Assembly: GCA_913064925.1 (NCBI GenBank)
Contig: CAJYBN010000044.1
Location: 1 to 15,754, forward strand
Source: an uncultured Peptococcaceae bacterium
GTDB lineage: Bacteria > Bacillota > Desulfotomaculia > Desulfotomaculales > Desulfallaceae
Length of the DNA stretch: 15,754 bases
Direction: 5' to 3'
The notes beneath the pieces were generated by a model. That model was not told the origin of the DNA. It made no database searches and saw only the letters and a list, made by a program, of their open reading frames with translations. This document shows positions 1 to 6,362 of this stretch, piece by piece. Position 1 is the first letter of the stretch. Each line of letters opens with the position of its first letter. Position numbers and translations under genes: made by a program.

Positions 1-481
1 CCACCAACACCCGCAGCTCGGCCACTGCTCTGGCCACAGCTGCGGTAAACTTTTCCCTATTATCCGCTGCAAAGTCTTCCACCCTAGTCCATATGGCATG
101 CGCTCCGTTTAATCTTAAACTTTTGATAACTTTTTCCGTAAACAACACTTTTTTCCTTATAGCTTCTACTAAACAGACCTGCAGCTGCGGGTGGTATATT
201 TTAATGGGCAGCCCGGGAAAACCCGCTCCGCTGCCTATGTCCACTACTTGCACGCCGGCAGCTTCTCCCGCAGCCTGCCATAACAGCAGGGAGTCAATAA
301 AATGTTTTTCAGCAACTTCCGCGTCATCCTTAATAGCAGTTAAATTATGTTTTTTATTTTCTTCAATTAATATATTATAGTATTTAATAAATTTATCCAA
401 TATATCGCTTGGGCAGTCCATTCCGCCGGCTGCCATACCATCAACCAGGACACGGCGAAACCGGTCAATTCTTTTCTTCAT
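1..481 (-). CDS. rsmG: 16S rRNA (guanine-N7) methyltransferase RsmG, 3' part cut by window edge
   Basis: RsmG uses S-adenosylmethionine to methylate N7 of a guanine in the 530 loop of 16S rRNA (G527 in E. coli numbering). Reading the minus strand from the ATG at 481 gives 160 residues before the window ends; the family is usually about 210-240 residues, so roughly the last quarter is missing. Visible family features are NLTAI followed by KHFIDSLL, then the SAM-binding glycine motif VVDIGSGAGFPGLPIKI, then the ARAVAELRVL segment at the edge. The start overlaps the end of mnmG by 17 nt, which suggests translational coupling. An AGGAG lies only about one base before this ATG, with a GAGG further up, so a later in-frame ATG (GMAAGG or GGMDCP) is possible. 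The mnmG-rsmG order is the usual origin arrangement. Identity is very likely; the exact start is less certain. Confidence 0.93.
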   Translation of the reverse strand, partial: MKKRIDRFRRVLVDGMAAGGMDCPSDILDKFIKYYNILIEENKKHNLTAIKDDAEVAEKHFIDSLLLWQAAGEAAGVQVVDIGSGAGFPGLPIKIYHPQLQVCLVEAIRKKVLFTEKVIKSLRLNGAHAIWTRVEDFAADNREKFTAAVARAVAELRVLV

Positions 482-2375
482 ACTCCTTTTCCTCACCGCC
501 CCCCCGACGCCGGCGCTTCTCCAGGTAAACCATAATTACCGAAATATCTGCCGGGTTTACTCCGGAAATACGCGACGCCTGCCCAATGGACAGCGGCTTG
601 ATTTGCTCTAGTTTTTGCACGGCTTCTACCGCTAATCCCTTAACGCGCCGGTAGTCAATATCCGGCGGTATTTTCATGTTTTCCATTTTTTCGAATTTCT
701 TTATCTGTGCTTCCTGCTTTTTAATGTAGCCTTCGTATTTAACCTGTATTTCCACCTCTTCCTGTATTTCTTCGTCCAGCTGCGGGTGAGGGAGAGGAAT
801 ATCCAGCAGGTCCCGGTACCGAATTTCCGGTCTTTTTAGTAACGCCGCCAAGGTGGTGTTTCCCTTCACCGGGGACGTGCCCTTGGCGGCCATTATTTTC
901 TGTATCTCTTCACTAACCGTCACCCTGGTAGTGCGCAGCCGCTCTATTTCCTCCTCTACGGCCTTGAGTTTGCGGCAAAAACGCTCATACCGCTGGGGCG
1001 TGACTAACCCGATGCGATAACCTTTTTCCGTTAACCGCATGTCGGCATTGTCCTGGCGCAGCAAAAGCCTGTATTCTGCCCTGGACGTCAACAGCCGGTA
1101 AGGTTCCGTAACTCCTTTGGTAACCAGATCGTCTATTAAAACCCCAATGTATGCTTCCGACCTGGTAATGATAAGCGGTTCCTCATTTTTGACATACAGT
1201 GCCGCATTGATACCGGCCACTATACCCTGTGCGGCCGCTTCTTCGTAACCAGAAGTACCGTTAATTTGCCCGGCGGTAAACAATCCCTTAATTTCCTTTG
1301 TTTCCAGAGTTAATTTCAACTGGCTGGGTTCCAGATAATCGTATTCAATGGCGTAGCCAGGACGTACCACTTCCACCTTTTCTAGTCCCGGCAGCGTTCT
1401 CAGCATGGCCAACTGCACGTCTTCCGGTAAACTGGTGGACATGCCCTGTACATACATTTCATTGGTTTTTCTTCCCTCGGGTTCGATAAATACCTGGTGT
1501 GCGGGCTTGTCGGCAAAACGCACCACTTTATCTTCTATTGACGGGCAGTAACGGGGTCCTGTACCCTCGATAAAACCGCTGTACAGCGGCGACCGGTGCA
1601 GGTTTTCTCTAATAATGTTGTGCGTGCGTTCATTGCTATATGTCAACCAGCAGGGTATTTGCTCCCTATGCCGCACGTCCGACATAAATGAGAAATTATA
1701 TAATTTATCATCACCCGGCTGGATGGTCATTTTACTAAAGTCGATGCTGCGCTTGTCCACCCTGGCGGGCGTACCGGTTTTAAACCGTCCCAGTTTAAAA
1801 CCCAATTCCCTCAGGTTTTCAGCCAGTTTGACAGCCGGAAAGTTGCCGCTGGGTCCACCGGAGTAGGCCAAGTCGCCGATGATTATGCGCCCGCGCAAAA
1901 ACGTCCCCGTGGTTACCACCACGGCGTGCGTTTGGAATATGGCTCCCGTTTGGCCGACCACACCGGTCACCCGGTCCCCCTGAACCAGTATTTTTTCCAC
2001 CATAACCTGCTTGACGTCTAAGTTGGGCTGGTTTTCCAGCACCCACTTCATGTTAATGTGATACAGGTTTTTATCGGCTTGCGCGCGCAGTGCCTGCACG
2101 GCAGGACCTTTAGCCGTGTTCAACATACGCATTTGTATAGCTGACCGGTCGGTGTTCAAACCTATTTCCCCGCCCAGGGCGTCCACTTCTCTGATGAGCT
2201 GCCCCTTTGCCGGGCCGCCCATGGCTGGGTTGCACGGCATCATGGCTATGTTTTCCATGTTAATGGTCAACACCAGGGTCTTCATTCCCATACGCGCCGC
2301 AGCCAGCCCGGCCTCACATCCGGCGTGTCCGGCACCAATAACCACTACATCGTATCTGCCGGCCAAATACTCCAT
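465..2375 (-). CDS. mnmG: tRNA uridine-5-carboxymethylaminomethyl(34) synthesis protein MnmG (GidA)
   Basis: MnmG is the FAD-dependent partner of MnmE. The MnmE-MnmG complex installs the (carboxymethyl)aminomethyl group on C5 of U34 in tRNAs that read NNA/NNG codons, using a folate one-carbon unit. The 636-residue protein is full length. An N-terminal Rossmann FAD motif is seen at residues 10-31 (VVIGAGHAGCEAG). The conserved cysteines fall at C48 (PCNPAMGGPAKG) and C277 (GPRYCPSIEDK), matching catalytically important family positions. The second GidA signature GQINGTSGYEEAAAQG lies at 369-384. The C-terminal helical part carries the MnmE/tRNA-binding region. The ATG at 2375 follows mnmE by 9 nt and its GAGG overlaps the mnmE stop, so the two should be made from one message. 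The downstream rsmG start overlaps its 3' end. Confidence 0.98.
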   Translation of the reverse strand: MEYLAGRYDVVVIGAGHAGCEAGLAAARMGMKTLVLTINMENIAMMPCNPAMGGPAKGQLIREVDALGGEIGLNTDRSAIQMRMLNTAKGPAVQALRAQADKNLYHINMKWVLENQPNLDVKQVMVEKILVQGDRVTGVVGQTGAIFQTHAVVVTTGTFLRGRIIIGDLAYSGGPSGNFPAVKLAENLRELGFKLGRFKTGTPARVDKRSIDFSKMTIQPGDDKLYNFSFMSDVRHREQIPCWLTYSNERTHNIIRENLHRSPLYSGFIEGTGPRYCPSIEDKVVRFADKPAHQVFIEPEGRKTNEMYVQGMSTSLPEDVQLAMLRTLPGLEKVEVVRPGYAIEYDYLEPSQLKLTLETKEIKGLFTAGQINGTSGYEEAAAQGIVAGINAALYVKNEEPLIITRSEAYIGVLIDDLVTKGVTEPYRLLTSRAEYRLLLRQDNADMRLTEKGYRIGLVTPQRYERFCRKLKAVEEEIERLRTTRVTVSEEIQKIMAAKGTSPVKGNTTLAALLKRPEIRYRDLLDIPLPHPQLDEEIQEEVEIQVKYEGYIKKQEAQIKKFEKMENMKIPPDIDYRRVKGLAVEAVQKLEQIKPLSIGQASRISGVNPADISVIMVYLEKRRRRGGGEEKEYEEKN

Positions 2376-2384
2376 GCCGCATCC

Positions 2385-3767
2385 TCACTTTCCAATGCAA
2401 AAATCGGCAAAAATCTTATCTAAAATATTTTCCGTAACCACAGTCCCGGTAATTTCACCGACTGCCTCCCAGGCTGCCCGTATGTCCACAGCCAGTAAGT
2501 CCAGCGTCGCTCCCTCCCGGATGGCCTGTTCGGCTTGCCGCAGGTGATCCAATGCTTTTTGTAACTGGTTTTTGTGCCTGACATTGCTAATTATAGCACC
2601 GTTCCGCGGGATGTCTCGGCCGCCCGTTACCAGCCTAACAATGGTTTTTTCCAACTTTTCGATTCCCGTTTCCAGTAAGGCAGAAATTTCCACCAGCGGC
2701 CAACCCGGTAAAACCTCATGCAGCAACTTGCGCATCTCTTCGTCATCTACTATGTCAACCTTGTTTAATACCTTGACGCCTTTTTTCTCCCGCACCAGTT
2801 CAACTATGCGTCTGTCTTCATCTTCGTAACCGGCCGTGGCATCAAAGACCAAAATGATTAAATCCGCCTTATTAATGCTTTCCCGTGTTTTTTGCACGCC
2901 CATTTGTTCAATTATATCCCTGGTTTCCCTGATGCCGGCGGTGTCTATAATCTTGATCGGCAGACCGCCTATATTTAATATTTCTTCAATCAAATCCCGG
3001 GTAGTACCGGGAATGTCGGTAACTATAGCCCGTTTTTCCCGCAGCAGCACATTTAATAACGACGACTTGCCAACGTTGGGTTTTCCCGCAATTACCGTAC
3101 TAACGCCTTCCCTGTATATTTTACCTGTGTCCGCGCTCTTCAGCAATTCTTCTACAGCGCTGATTAATTGCCCGATGCGGCCGCGGATCTGTGCCGGGTT
3201 ATACTCGTCCACCTCGTCTTCAGGAAAATCAATATTGGCTTCGATCAACGCTGTAAGAGATAAAAGCTCCTGCTGTATTTCGTTTAGCTTTTGAGAAAGG
3301 GCGCCGGATAGCTGTCCCATAGCTAGGCGCAGCGCACTTTCCGTAGACGCCCTGATCACGTCAATAACCGATTCGGCTTGGGCCAGGTCCAGCCGCCCAT
3401 TTAAAAAGGCACGCTTAGTAAATTCCCCAGGCTCTGCCATGCGCGCGCCCATGCGCAGCACTAATTCCAATGTTTTTTGCAGTGGAATAATACCACCGTG
3501 GCAATTTATTTCAATAATGTCTTCCTTTGTGTAAGTATGCGGAGCCCGCATTATACTGAGCAAAACTTCATCGACAACAATCAATGCATCGGGATCGTAA
3601 ACGTGCCCGTATATCAGTTGAAAATTTTTCTGCTGCCATTTCTGCTGTTTGGCCGGTCGGAATATTTTGGCTGCAATGTCTACGGCCTGCGGCCCGCTGA
3701 TTCTGATAATACCGATGCCGCCTTCGCCCAGCGGAGTGGAAATGGCGGCTATAGTGTCGTCCAACAT
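2385..3767 (-). CDS. mnmE: tRNA modification GTPase MnmE (TrmE/ThdF)
   Basis: MnmE is the potassium-activated, dimerising GTPase that works with MnmG to modify the wobble uridine of tRNA. At 460 residues it has the family length and domain order: an N-terminal tetrahydrofolate-binding domain (about 1-120, with GGIGIIRISG), a helical domain, an inserted G domain, and the family C-terminus FADFCIGK (453-460), whose cysteine is the conserved functional residue. G-domain motifs are G1 GKPNVGKS (228-235), G2 TTRD (255-258), G3 DTAG (275-278) and G4 NKVD (335-338). The ATG at 3767 has GGAGG eight bases upstream. It follows an intrinsic terminator by only about 17 nt and no promoter is obvious in between, so its transcription probably depends on read-through or on a promoter inside jag. 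Confidence 0.98.
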   Translation of the reverse strand: MLDDTIAAISTPLGEGGIGIIRISGPQAVDIAAKIFRPAKQQKWQQKNFQLIYGHVYDPDALIVVDEVLLSIMRAPHTYTKEDIIEINCHGGIIPLQKTLELVLRMGARMAEPGEFTKRAFLNGRLDLAQAESVIDVIRASTESALRLAMGQLSGALSQKLNEIQQELLSLTALIEANIDFPEDEVDEYNPAQIRGRIGQLISAVEELLKSADTGKIYREGVSTVIAGKPNVGKSSLLNVLLREKRAIVTDIPGTTRDLIEEILNIGGLPIKIIDTAGIRETRDIIEQMGVQKTRESINKADLIILVFDATAGYEDEDRRIVELVREKKGVKVLNKVDIVDDEEMRKLLHEVLPGWPLVEISALLETGIEKLEKTIVRLVTGGRDIPRNGAIISNVRHKNQLQKALDHLRQAEQAIREGATLDLLAVDIRAAWEAVGEITGTVVTENILDKIFADFCIGK

Positions 3768-3783
3768 TATAATACCTCCGAGT

Positions 3784-3815
3784 TTTGAAAAAACCCAGCA
3801 TCGCGGCTGGGTTTG
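3784..3815 (-). terminator. Intrinsic terminator after jag
   Basis: A perfect 9-bp inverted repeat (AAACCCAGC at 3791-3799 and GCTGGGTTT at 3806-3814) with a 6-nt loop is followed, in minus-strand direction, by a run of six T that partly overlaps the stem (3793-3788). This is a good Rho-independent terminator for transcripts coming from the rpmH promoter. It sits between jag and mnmE, so it would separate the ribosome/membrane-insertion genes from the tRNA-modification genes or attenuate the latter. The opposite strand has no comparable T run, so I assign it to the minus strand. Confidence 0.85.
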
Positions 3816-3824
3816 TTAGCAACC

Positions 3825-4445
3825 TTATTTTTTTGGTGAAATAATTATCTTGCGGTACGGTTCTTCACCTTCACTAAACGTATAAATATCGTCCCTATTT
3901 TGCAGAGCCGTGTGGATAATTCTCCTTTCCATGGAATTCATGGGTTCCAAAACTATATTTCTGCCCCTCTGCTTGGCTTTTTCTGCCAGCTTAAAAGCCA
4001 GCTTGCGTAAAGTTTCTTCCCGGCGTTTGCGGTATCCCTCAATATCAATTAATACTCTTTTTCTTTTTTCAAGATTTTTGTTGGCAGACAGGTTAACCAG
4101 GTATTGCAGAGCGTCCAGCGTTTCTCCCCGCCTACCAATCAGTATACCCAAATCCTTGCCGTTGATGTTAATTATTATTTTTTCATCTTTTTCTGTAACG
4201 GTGATATCGGCTGTCAAGTTCATGGCTTGGATAACTTTGTTTACTATATCCCGGGCGCGCCTGGCGGTTGTTTCTTTAAGTTTCACCCTGACCCGCGCCG
4301 GCCTGGCACCTAACAAACCGAACAATCCCTTGGTGGGCTCTTCAATAACCTCTATTTCCACTTCGTCTTGCTTCCACTGCATTTCCTGCAGGGCTTGTTC
4401 AACGGCTTCATCTACAGTCTTACCGGTTCTTTCCACAACATTCAC
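3825..4445 (-). CDS. jag: Jag / KhpB RNA-binding protein (Jag_N, KH and R3H domains)
   Basis: Jag (KhpB, 'SpoIIIJ-associated') is a cytoplasmic RNA-binding protein, linked in other Firmicutes to cell elongation and small-RNA binding through its partner KhpA. The 206 residues show the three expected parts. A Jag_N domain (about 1-55) ends in TKGLFGLLG. A KH domain (about 75-150) has the nucleic-acid-binding GRRG loop at 104-107. A C-terminal R3H domain has the R-x3-H motif at R174-H178 (ERRIIHTAL). The start is GTG at 4445, whose last bases overlap the yidC TGA stop (GTGA), a classic coupled junction. An AAAGGAGGG sits about 12 bases upstream, a little far. A terminator follows the gene directly. 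Confidence 0.96.
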   Translation of the reverse strand: MNVVERTGKTVDEAVEQALQEMQWKQDEVEIEVIEEPTKGLFGLLGARPARVRVKLKETTARRARDIVNKVIQAMNLTADITVTEKDEKIIININGKDLGILIGRRGETLDALQYLVNLSANKNLEKRKRVLIDIEGYRKRREETLRKLAFKLAEKAKQRGRNIVLEPMNSMERRIIHTALQNRDDIYTFSEGEEPYRKIIISPKK

Positions 4446-5113
4446 TTGGAAGGAGCACCCTCCTTTACCTGTTCAATCTGCTTGTTTACAAAGTATTGCT
4501 GGATAAAACTCAGAATGTTAAAGGTAACCCAGTACAATACCAGCCCCGACGGCACTGTGGTGCTAATCCAGGCGATAAATATGGGCATCATGTACAGCAT
4601 GACGCGCTGAGTTTGATCGGTGGTAGAAGAAGTCAGCCTGGTTTGCATATAAGTGGTTACGCCGGCCAGCACAGGCAAAATAAAGAAGGGATCCTTGTCT
4701 GCCAAAGAGTTTATCCAAAAAAACCCGGCATGTTCGACATCAATAAACTCAATGTGCAGCAGCGAACGATACAGCGCAATTAAAATAGGCATCTGAATTA
4801 AAATGGGTAAACAGCCGGCCATGGGATTGACGTTGTGCTCCTTGTACAAATCCATAATCTTTTGCTGCATCTTCTTGGGATCTTTGTTTTTGTATCTTTC
4901 TTGTATCTCCTTGATTTTGGGCTGTATTTCCTGCATACGCTTCATCGAGGTCATTTGCTTTTGGGTTAACGGAAACAAGACTAGCTTGAGTAAAAAAGTT
5001 AGAATAATGATGGCCAGGGCATAGCTGGGCACCCCAATGGACAGCGTGATTCCGTATAACCAGTGGGTCAACGCAGTCATGCCGTCAACCAGTGTTTGAA
5101 ACAACTCGCCCAA
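4442..5113 (-). CDS. yidC: Membrane protein insertase YidC/Oxa1 (SpoIIIJ type)
   Basis: YidC inserts and folds membrane proteins, alone or with the Sec translocon. The 223-residue protein is the short Gram-positive form without the large periplasmic domain. Unlike B. subtilis SpoIIIJ it shows no cleavable lipoprotein signal. Hydrophobic segments lie at about 29-49, 98-118, 142-157 and 171-208, with the basic cytoplasmic hairpin (about 52-95) between the first two. Family signatures include NPMAGCLPILIQMPILIALY (97-115) and PSGLVLYW (188-195). The conserved hydrophilic-groove arginine (E. coli R366, B. subtilis R73) aligns with K43 here (LLKLVLFP), a conservative but notable change. The start is TTG at 5113 with GGGAGG about 8 bases upstream; no better in-frame start is visible. 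It is coupled to jag by a 4-nt overlap. Confidence 0.96.
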   Translation of the reverse strand: MGELFQTLVDGMTALTHWLYGITLSIGVPSYALAIIILTFLLKLVLFPLTQKQMTSMKRMQEIQPKIKEIQERYKNKDPKKMQQKIMDLYKEHNVNPMAGCLPILIQMPILIALYRSLLHIEFIDVEHAGFFWINSLADKDPFFILPVLAGVTTYMQTRLTSSTTDQTQRVMLYMMPIFIAWISTTVPSGLVLYWVTFNILSFIQQYFVNKQIEQVKEGAPSK

Positions 5114-5163
5114 ATTATCGCCTCCCTAGTGTTGAAACGGGCAGATGGTCGAAAAGCGCCGCT

Positions 5164-5370
5164 TTAAACCGGGTCGTACCCGCCTGGGTGAAAGGGATGA
5201 CACTTCAATACTCTGACGACGGTTTTACCCATACCTTTCCAAAAGCCGTACTTGATCAGCGCATGTAAAGCATATTCCGAGCACGTGGGGTAAAACCGAC
5301 ACGTGGGGCCTTTAAGCGGCGAAAAAAAATGCTGGTAAAATTTAATAAGTAAAATAATAATTGTTTTCAC
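5164..5370 (-). CDS. yidD: Membrane protein insertion efficiency factor YidD
   Basis: YidD is a small membrane-associated protein that helps YidC-dependent insertion in E. coli; its mechanism is unclear. The 68-residue product has an amphipathic/hydrophobic N-terminus (KTIIILLIKFYQHFFSPL), the family core with cysteines C24 and C30 (TCRFYPTCSEYA), a third cysteine C57, and the signature ending CHPFHPGGYDPV. It starts with GTG at 5370, three bases after the rnpA stop, with GAGGGAAG upstream. The 50-nt gap to yidC holds the yidC ribosome binding site and a small 5-bp hairpin too weak to call a terminator. Confidence 0.96.
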   Translation of the reverse strand: MKTIIILLIKFYQHFFSPLKGPTCRFYPTCSEYALHALIKYGFWKGMGKTVVRVLKCHPFHPGGYDPV

Positions 5371-5373
5371 TGT

Positions 5374-5721
5374 CTATTCTTCCCTCTGTAATTTTTTACT
5401 TAGCTTAGCCGCCCCGCTTTCCACGTAATGCCTTACCGCGTCAAATGGCAGCTGCTCAATTCCCCGACGGGCGATCAAAATATAATCATACCCGTCTTTA
5501 AACCAGTGCCAGTTTTGCCTGCATATTTCCTTCAGTCTCCTTTTCACCCGGTTCCTTTTAACCGCCTTACCCAATTTCTTACTTACGGAAAAACCAAATC
5601 GCTTACCAGAAAACTCATTTTTCCTGCCAAATATAACCACGAAACGGTTGACCGCCGAAAAGCCCTCTTGATAGATTTTTTTAAATTCTTTATTTTTTTT
5701 AACTAGATACTTCTTTTTCAC
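5374..5721 (-). CDS. rnpA: Ribonuclease P protein component
   Basis: RnpA is the protein subunit of RNase P; it helps the catalytic RNA bind the 5' leader of precursor tRNAs. The 115-residue basic protein has family length and shows the RNR signature GKAVKRNRVKRRLKE at 51-65, preceded by RFGFSVSKKLGKAV. The aromatic/hydrophobic N-terminal half (about 1-40) would form the leader-binding face. Its start is GTG at 5721 with a modest AAAGGAT upstream. It follows rpmH, the conserved pairing in bacteria. A hairpin between the two genes could lower rnpA expression relative to L34, which would suit the much smaller need for RNase P protein. Confidence 0.97.
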   Translation of the reverse strand: MKKKYLVKKNKEFKKIYQEGFSAVNRFVVIFGRKNEFSGKRFGFSVSKKLGKAVKRNRVKRRLKEICRQNWHWFKDGYDYILIARRGIEQLPFDAVRHYVESGAAKLSKKLQREE

Positions 5722-5760
5722 TTAAATTTATCCTTTATTGCGCAGGCTTATACAATTAGC

Positions 5761-5788
5761 AAAAGGCCACTTTAGAGCAAGCGGCCTT
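5761..5788 (-). terminator. Hairpin overlapping the rpmH stop codon; possible attenuator or processing stem
   Basis: On the minus strand AAGGCCGCTT (5788-5779) and AAGTGGCCTT (5772-5763) form a 10-bp stem with one G-U pair and a 6-nt loop, followed by a short U run (four U, two in the stem). The first bases of the stem are the end of the rpmH TAA codon. The stem is strong but the U tract is weak, so partial termination or an RNA processing/stability element fits better than a full terminator. Confidence 0.6.
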
Positions 5789-5921
5789 AGGCAGATAATC
5801 TTTTTCTTCCTTTCAGCCTTCTGTTTTTAAGGATCTTCCGCCCTGCTTTTGTTGACATTCTTTTCATAAAGCCATGTAACTTTTTTCTTTTCCTTCTTTT
5901 GGGCTGAAAAGTTCTTTTCAC
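5787..5921 (-). CDS. rpmH: 50S ribosomal protein L34
   Basis: L34 is the small, very basic large-subunit protein. Starting at the GTG at 5921 gives exactly 44 residues, the usual family length, beginning VKRTFQPKRRKRKK (first residue read as Met) and ending with the family tail GRKRLSA. The frame stays open further upstream to an ATG at 5999, but that extension would lie across the promoter -10 region and resembles nothing in L34, so I reject it. GGGGGGTG lies about 5 bases before the GTG. The gene is the first of the minus-strand cluster, with a predicted 5' untranslated leader of about 50 nt. Confidence 0.97.
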   Translation of the reverse strand: MKRTFQPKRRKRKKLHGFMKRMSTKAGRKILKNRRLKGRKRLSA

Positions 5922-5979
5922 TGAAGCACCCCCCGACCGCTGCACCGTTGTTTTTGGAAAATAATAGGCGTACGTAGTC

Positions 5980-6009
5980 ATTATATAGTATACCCTCATT
6001 TTGCGTCAA
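5980..6009 (-). promoter_or_regulatory. Sigma-A-like promoter of the rpmH cluster
   Basis: On the minus strand a -35 box TTGACG (6009-6004) and a perfect -10 box TATAAT (5985-5980) are separated by 18 bp. This is a strong match to the vegetative consensus, in the right direction and about 60 bp upstream of the rpmH GTG. Transcription would begin near 5973. Confidence 0.85.
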
Positions 6010-6362
6010 GCAATATAAATAATTAAAGAAGGATCGCCCTTGTTATGCGGCGAATATTTAATACGAGACTTCACACTTTTTATTTTGTCAAGGTCTCTTT
6101 TTATTTTCCAGAGGTCGATCTTTCTTTTTTATACCTTGCGTAAATTTTACACGGCTTGATATGAAATAAACCAGTTCATACTGTTCAGCGGGCCGGGATG
6201 AATATTGAACCCAGCCCCATTCTTTGATATTATTTAGCTTAGCCATTCCTAATTTAGTTCTATTAACAACCTGTGGATATGTTTAGATTAATTGTGTTAG
6301 CTTTACTACCGGCACCTGTCAAAACAATAAAAATCTTTCAACATACTTAGGGGGATTACCCA
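6010..6362. other. Gene-free divergent spacer between rpmH and dnaA
   Basis: About 350 bp between the rpmH promoter and dnaA, rich in T runs on the plus strand. It holds the dnaA ribosome binding site (AGGGGG near 6348-6353) and one near-consensus DnaA box at 6272-6280. I could not find a convincing dnaA promoter: TTGATA at about 6222 with CCTAAT 18 bp on is the best of several weak candidates. A 32-codon reading frame at 6045-6143 has no recognisable product and is not called. A weak interrupted repeat (GAGACTT at 6065, AAGGTCTC at 6090, then T-rich) is too long-looped to call a terminator. Confidence 0.6.
6272..6280 (-). promoter_or_regulatory. Near-consensus DnaA box upstream of dnaA
   Basis: TGTGGATAT (minus strand ATATCCACA) matches the DnaA box TTATCCACA at all but the first base. 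It lies about 80 bp before the dnaA start, where DnaA commonly represses its own gene. It stands alone: I found no cluster of further boxes in this spacer. Confidence 0.6.

Noticed and set aside
93..380. 95-codon plus-strand reading frame at the left edge
   Set aside because: It lies opposite rsmG, whose protein shows clear methyltransferase motifs; the plus-strand product is cysteine/serine-rich with no family resemblance.
5145..5166. Small hairpin AAAGC-GGC-GCTTT just after the yidD stop
   Set aside because: Only 5 bp with a 3-nt loop and no real T run; too weak for a terminator, and yidC follows closely.
5827..5999. Longer rpmH start at the ATG at 5999, and a second minus-strand frame overlapping it
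   Set aside because: The extra residues overlap the promoter -10 region and do not resemble L34; the GTG at 5921 gives exactly the 44-residue family length. The other frame is a shadow.
6065..6110. Interrupted repeat GAGACTT / AAGGTCTC followed by T-rich DNA
   Set aside because: The 18-nt loop and bulged stem make a functional terminator unlikely, and no plus-strand gene precedes it.
6045..6143. 32-codon reading frame starting at ATG 6045 in the dnaA upstream spacer
   Set aside because: No recognisable domain, poorly spaced ribosome binding site and no promoter; such a length is expected by chance.
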